64,000 nucleotides of DNA from an uncultured Pseudomonadales bacterium. Lineage in GTDB: Bacteria > Pseudomonadota > Gammaproteobacteria > Pseudomonadales > Azotimanducaceae. The DNA lies in the NCBI GenBank assembly GCA_958296295.1, contig OY282460.1:2294001-2358000 (forward strand). Reading direction: 5' to 3'. How positions within the stretch are numbered: position 1 is the first letter of the stretch; each line of letters opens with the position of its first letter. This document shows positions 62,507 to 64,000 of the stretch, one piece after another. The notes beneath the pieces are model-generated. The model was not told the DNA's origin. It saw only the letters and a program-made list of their open reading frames with translations, and ran no database searches. A program made the translations under genes and the position numbers.

Positions 62507-62555
62507 GGCGTGGAACAAGCTCACCAAGCCATTGACGCCGCCGCGTCCCTGTTCG
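62507..62555. repeat. Parent copy of the acyl-CoA dehydrogenase-side repeat
   Basis: Counterpart of 61504-61553, covering the first 15 codons of the acyl-CoA dehydrogenase. Confidence 0.7.
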
Positions 62556-64000
62556 AGCACGCTCGGGGCCATCTGGCGGGCCGCGATGTCGACGGGGCGC
62601 AGATGGAGGTGTTCGAGCTGGCGTTCGGCTGGGCCGAGCTCGAAGCGGCCCGCGCCACGCTGGACGCCGGCAGTGGCGGGCCGGCGGCGGACGCCGCCTA
62701 CGCCGGGGCGGTGACGGCCCATTGCTGCGCGCGCGCCGTGGCGACGTTGCGCGCCCGCCTGCGCGCGCGGCCGAGCGCCTTCGGCGTGGCGGACCGGCAC
62801 ATCGATGGTGAAAGCGCCCGGTTCGTGGACGCAACGCTTGCGCCGCCCCGCGTCGCCGAGCTGGGCGAGATGGTGCGAAGACGCCAGGGCAGGGCGCCCG
62901 AGGACGCGTTGACCGCCGACCACGCGCTGATGCGCGAGACCTTTCGCCGCTTTGCCGAGGAGCGCGTCGCGCCCTTGGCGGCGGACACGCACCGCCGCGA
63001 CGCGATCGTGCCGGAAAGCATCTTGCGCGGCATGCGCGAACTCGGCTGTTTCGGCCTCTCGGTGCCGGCGCGCTACGGCGGGTTGAAACCGGACGACCAC
63101 GAGGACAGCCTCGGCATGGTGATCGTCACGGAAGAGCTCTCGCGTGGCTCGCTCGGTGCCGCCGGAAGCTTGATCACAAGGCCCGAGATCATGGCGCGAG
63201 CGCTCATCGATGGCGGCACGGAAGATCAGAAGACGCGCTGGTTGCCGGGCGTCGCGGCGGGGGACCCGCTGGTCGCGGTTGCGGTCACCGAACCGGCAAC
63301 GGGTTCGGACGTGGCCGCGGTCGCGCTTCGCGCCACGCCGGCGACGCGGCAGGGCGAACCCGGTTGGGTGCTGAACGGCGCCAAGACGTGGTGTACGTTG
63401 GCCGGCAAAGCCGGTTTGATGCTTGTGCTTGCGCGCTCGGACTTGGACGCCCGCCCGCGGCACCGCGGCCTGTCGCTTTTCGTGGTCGAGAAGGCCGGCA
63501 CGGACGCGCGCGAGTTCACGCACCGGGGGCCGCGCGGCGGCGTGCTGACCGGCCGCGCCATACCCACGATCGGCTACCGCGGCATGCACTCCTTCGATCT
63601 GTTCTTCGACGACTACTTTCTGCCGCGAAGCGCTTTGGTCGGCGGCGAAGCGGGGCGGGGCCGAGGCTTCTACCACACCATGCGCGGCTTCGCGGCCGGC
63701 CGGTTGCAAACCGCCGCTCGGGCCTGCGGGTTGATGCGCGCCGCTTTCGAGCAGGCGCTCGCCTACGCGGAGCACCGGGTGGTGTTCGAGCGCCCGGTGG
63801 CCAGCTATCCGCTGACGTTGCAAAAACTCGCCGACATGGCCGCCACCATCCACGCCTGTCAGCGCTTCACCTACGCCGCCGCGGCCGAGATGGATCGCGG
63901 CGACGGCCAACTCCAGGCCAGCCTGGTGAAGTTGCTCTCTTGTCGCGCCGCGGAGTGGCTCACGCGCGAAGCGATGCAGATCCACGGCGGCATGGGTTAC
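62510..64000 (+). CDS. Acyl-CoA dehydrogenase, partial (runs off right edge)
   Basis: 497 codons without a stop. An N-terminal helical extension of about 140 residues (VEQAHQAIDAAASLFEHARG...) precedes the canonical enzyme: LMRETFRRFAEERVAPLAAD, LGCFGLSVPARYGG, VAVAVTEPATGSDVAAVAL (FAD loop), WVLNGAKTWCT, GYRGMHSFDLFFDDYFLP, and at the edge MQIHGGMGY. It oxidises an acyl-CoA with FAD to the enoyl-CoA. The extension marks the long-form subfamily. Start GTG 62510 has a -10 eight bases upstream. A duplicate of its first codons lies at 61504. Confidence 0.9.
   Translation, partial: MEQAHQAIDAAASLFEHARGHLAGRDVDGAQMEVFELAFGWAELEAARATLDAGSGGPAADAAYAGAVTAHCCARAVATLRARLRARPSAFGVADRHIDGESARFVDATLAPPRVAELGEMVRRRQGRAPEDALTADHALMRETFRRFAEERVAPLAADTHRRDAIVPESILRGMRELGCFGLSVPARYGGLKPDDHEDSLGMVIVTEELSRGSLGAAGSLITRPEIMARALIDGGTEDQKTRWLPGVAAGDPLVAVAVTEPATGSDVAAVALRATPATRQGEPGWVLNGAKTWCTLAGKAGLMLVLARSDLDARPRHRGLSLFVVEKAGTDAREFTHRGPRGGVLTGRAIPTIGYRGMHSFDLFFDDYFLPRSALVGGEAGRGRGFYHTMRGFAAGRLQTAARACGLMRAAFEQALAYAEHRVVFERPVASYPLTLQKLADMAATIHACQRFTYAAAAEMDRGDGQLQASLVKLLSCRAAEWLTREAMQIHGGMGY

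Larger units (their letters stand above)
61361..62509. other. 1.15-kb decayed region without an intact gene
   Basis: Only broken frames. It holds a degraded C-terminus of an Rpn/YhgA-like protein on the minus strand (61759-62232) and a chimeric fragment at 61504-61600 built from pieces duplicated at 62041 and 62507. Before the right-hand gene is a -10 TAGAAT at 62497-62502. Confidence 0.6.

Overview
The window is high-GC, gene-dense DNA and most likely comes from a free-living or host-associated marine gammaproteobacterium. The indications are an imuA-imuB-imuC mutagenesis cassette with CTGT-N8-ACAG (LexA-type) boxes, the AmgK/MurU peptidoglycan-recycling pair, a large TonB-dependent receptor joined to alginate lyases, a two-component pair resembling the proteobacterial dedicated-sortase type, and frequent 4-base ATGA/GTGA gene overlaps. 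No rRNA, tRNA or CRISPR array was seen. The taxonomic statement is an inference from gene content, not from a marker gene.

Layout. 1-6517: a truncated alkA glycosylase coupled to a polytopic membrane protein, a metallo-hydrolase, malate dehydrogenase, a Nudix hydrolase and malonyl-CoA synthetase. 6594-16046: a plus-strand series of serine hydrolase lipoprotein, rhomboid protease, UMF1-type MFS transporter, amgK-murU, a MORN-repeat protein, a large kinase-like protein that lacks the catalytic HRD aspartate, and another metallo-hydrolase. 16087-18464: a 2.36-kb transposable element with perfect 15-bp terminal inverted repeats and a perfect 9-bp target duplication. Its ISKra4-like transposase is wrecked and it carries a complete DUF481 outer-membrane protein gene. 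18531-29841: bactofilin, a two-component system, small kinases, a diiron ferritin-like protein, a histone-deacetylase-family hydrolase, an ankyrin protein and a MalT/LuxR-type ATPase regulator.

29988-40511 is an alginate-utilisation locus: two tandem palindromic operators, TonB-dependent receptor, GntR/FadR regulator, PL6 and PL17 alginate lyases, MFS uronate transporter and an SDR that fits DEH reductase. Together these would bind and import oligo-alginate, cut it in the periplasm to unsaturated monomer (DEH), move that across the inner membrane and reduce it to KDG. No KDG kinase or aldolase is present here.

40611-48124: an AAA ATPase fused to a PD-(D/E)XK-like domain, then imuC, imuB and imuA. 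Two independent promoters place a LexA-type box exactly inside the -35/-10 spacer. The same word recurs before an AlkB-like dioxygenase at 60476. 48453-50290: an HNH endonuclease and a selenoprotein of the glycine/sarcosine/betaine reductase B family, with in-frame UGA at 49589 followed by a SECIS-like hairpin with a GGUCU loop. 50353-59076: SDR, an isolated murF, a Sir2 deacylase / phosphotransferase / PfkB kinase operon divergent from a nucleoside transporter, threonine aldolase, a lone ExbD-type protein and a membrane protein. 59143-64000: CoA-transferase, the AlkB-like gene, 1.15 kb of decayed mosaic DNA with duplicated fragments, and an acyl-CoA dehydrogenase that runs off the right edge.
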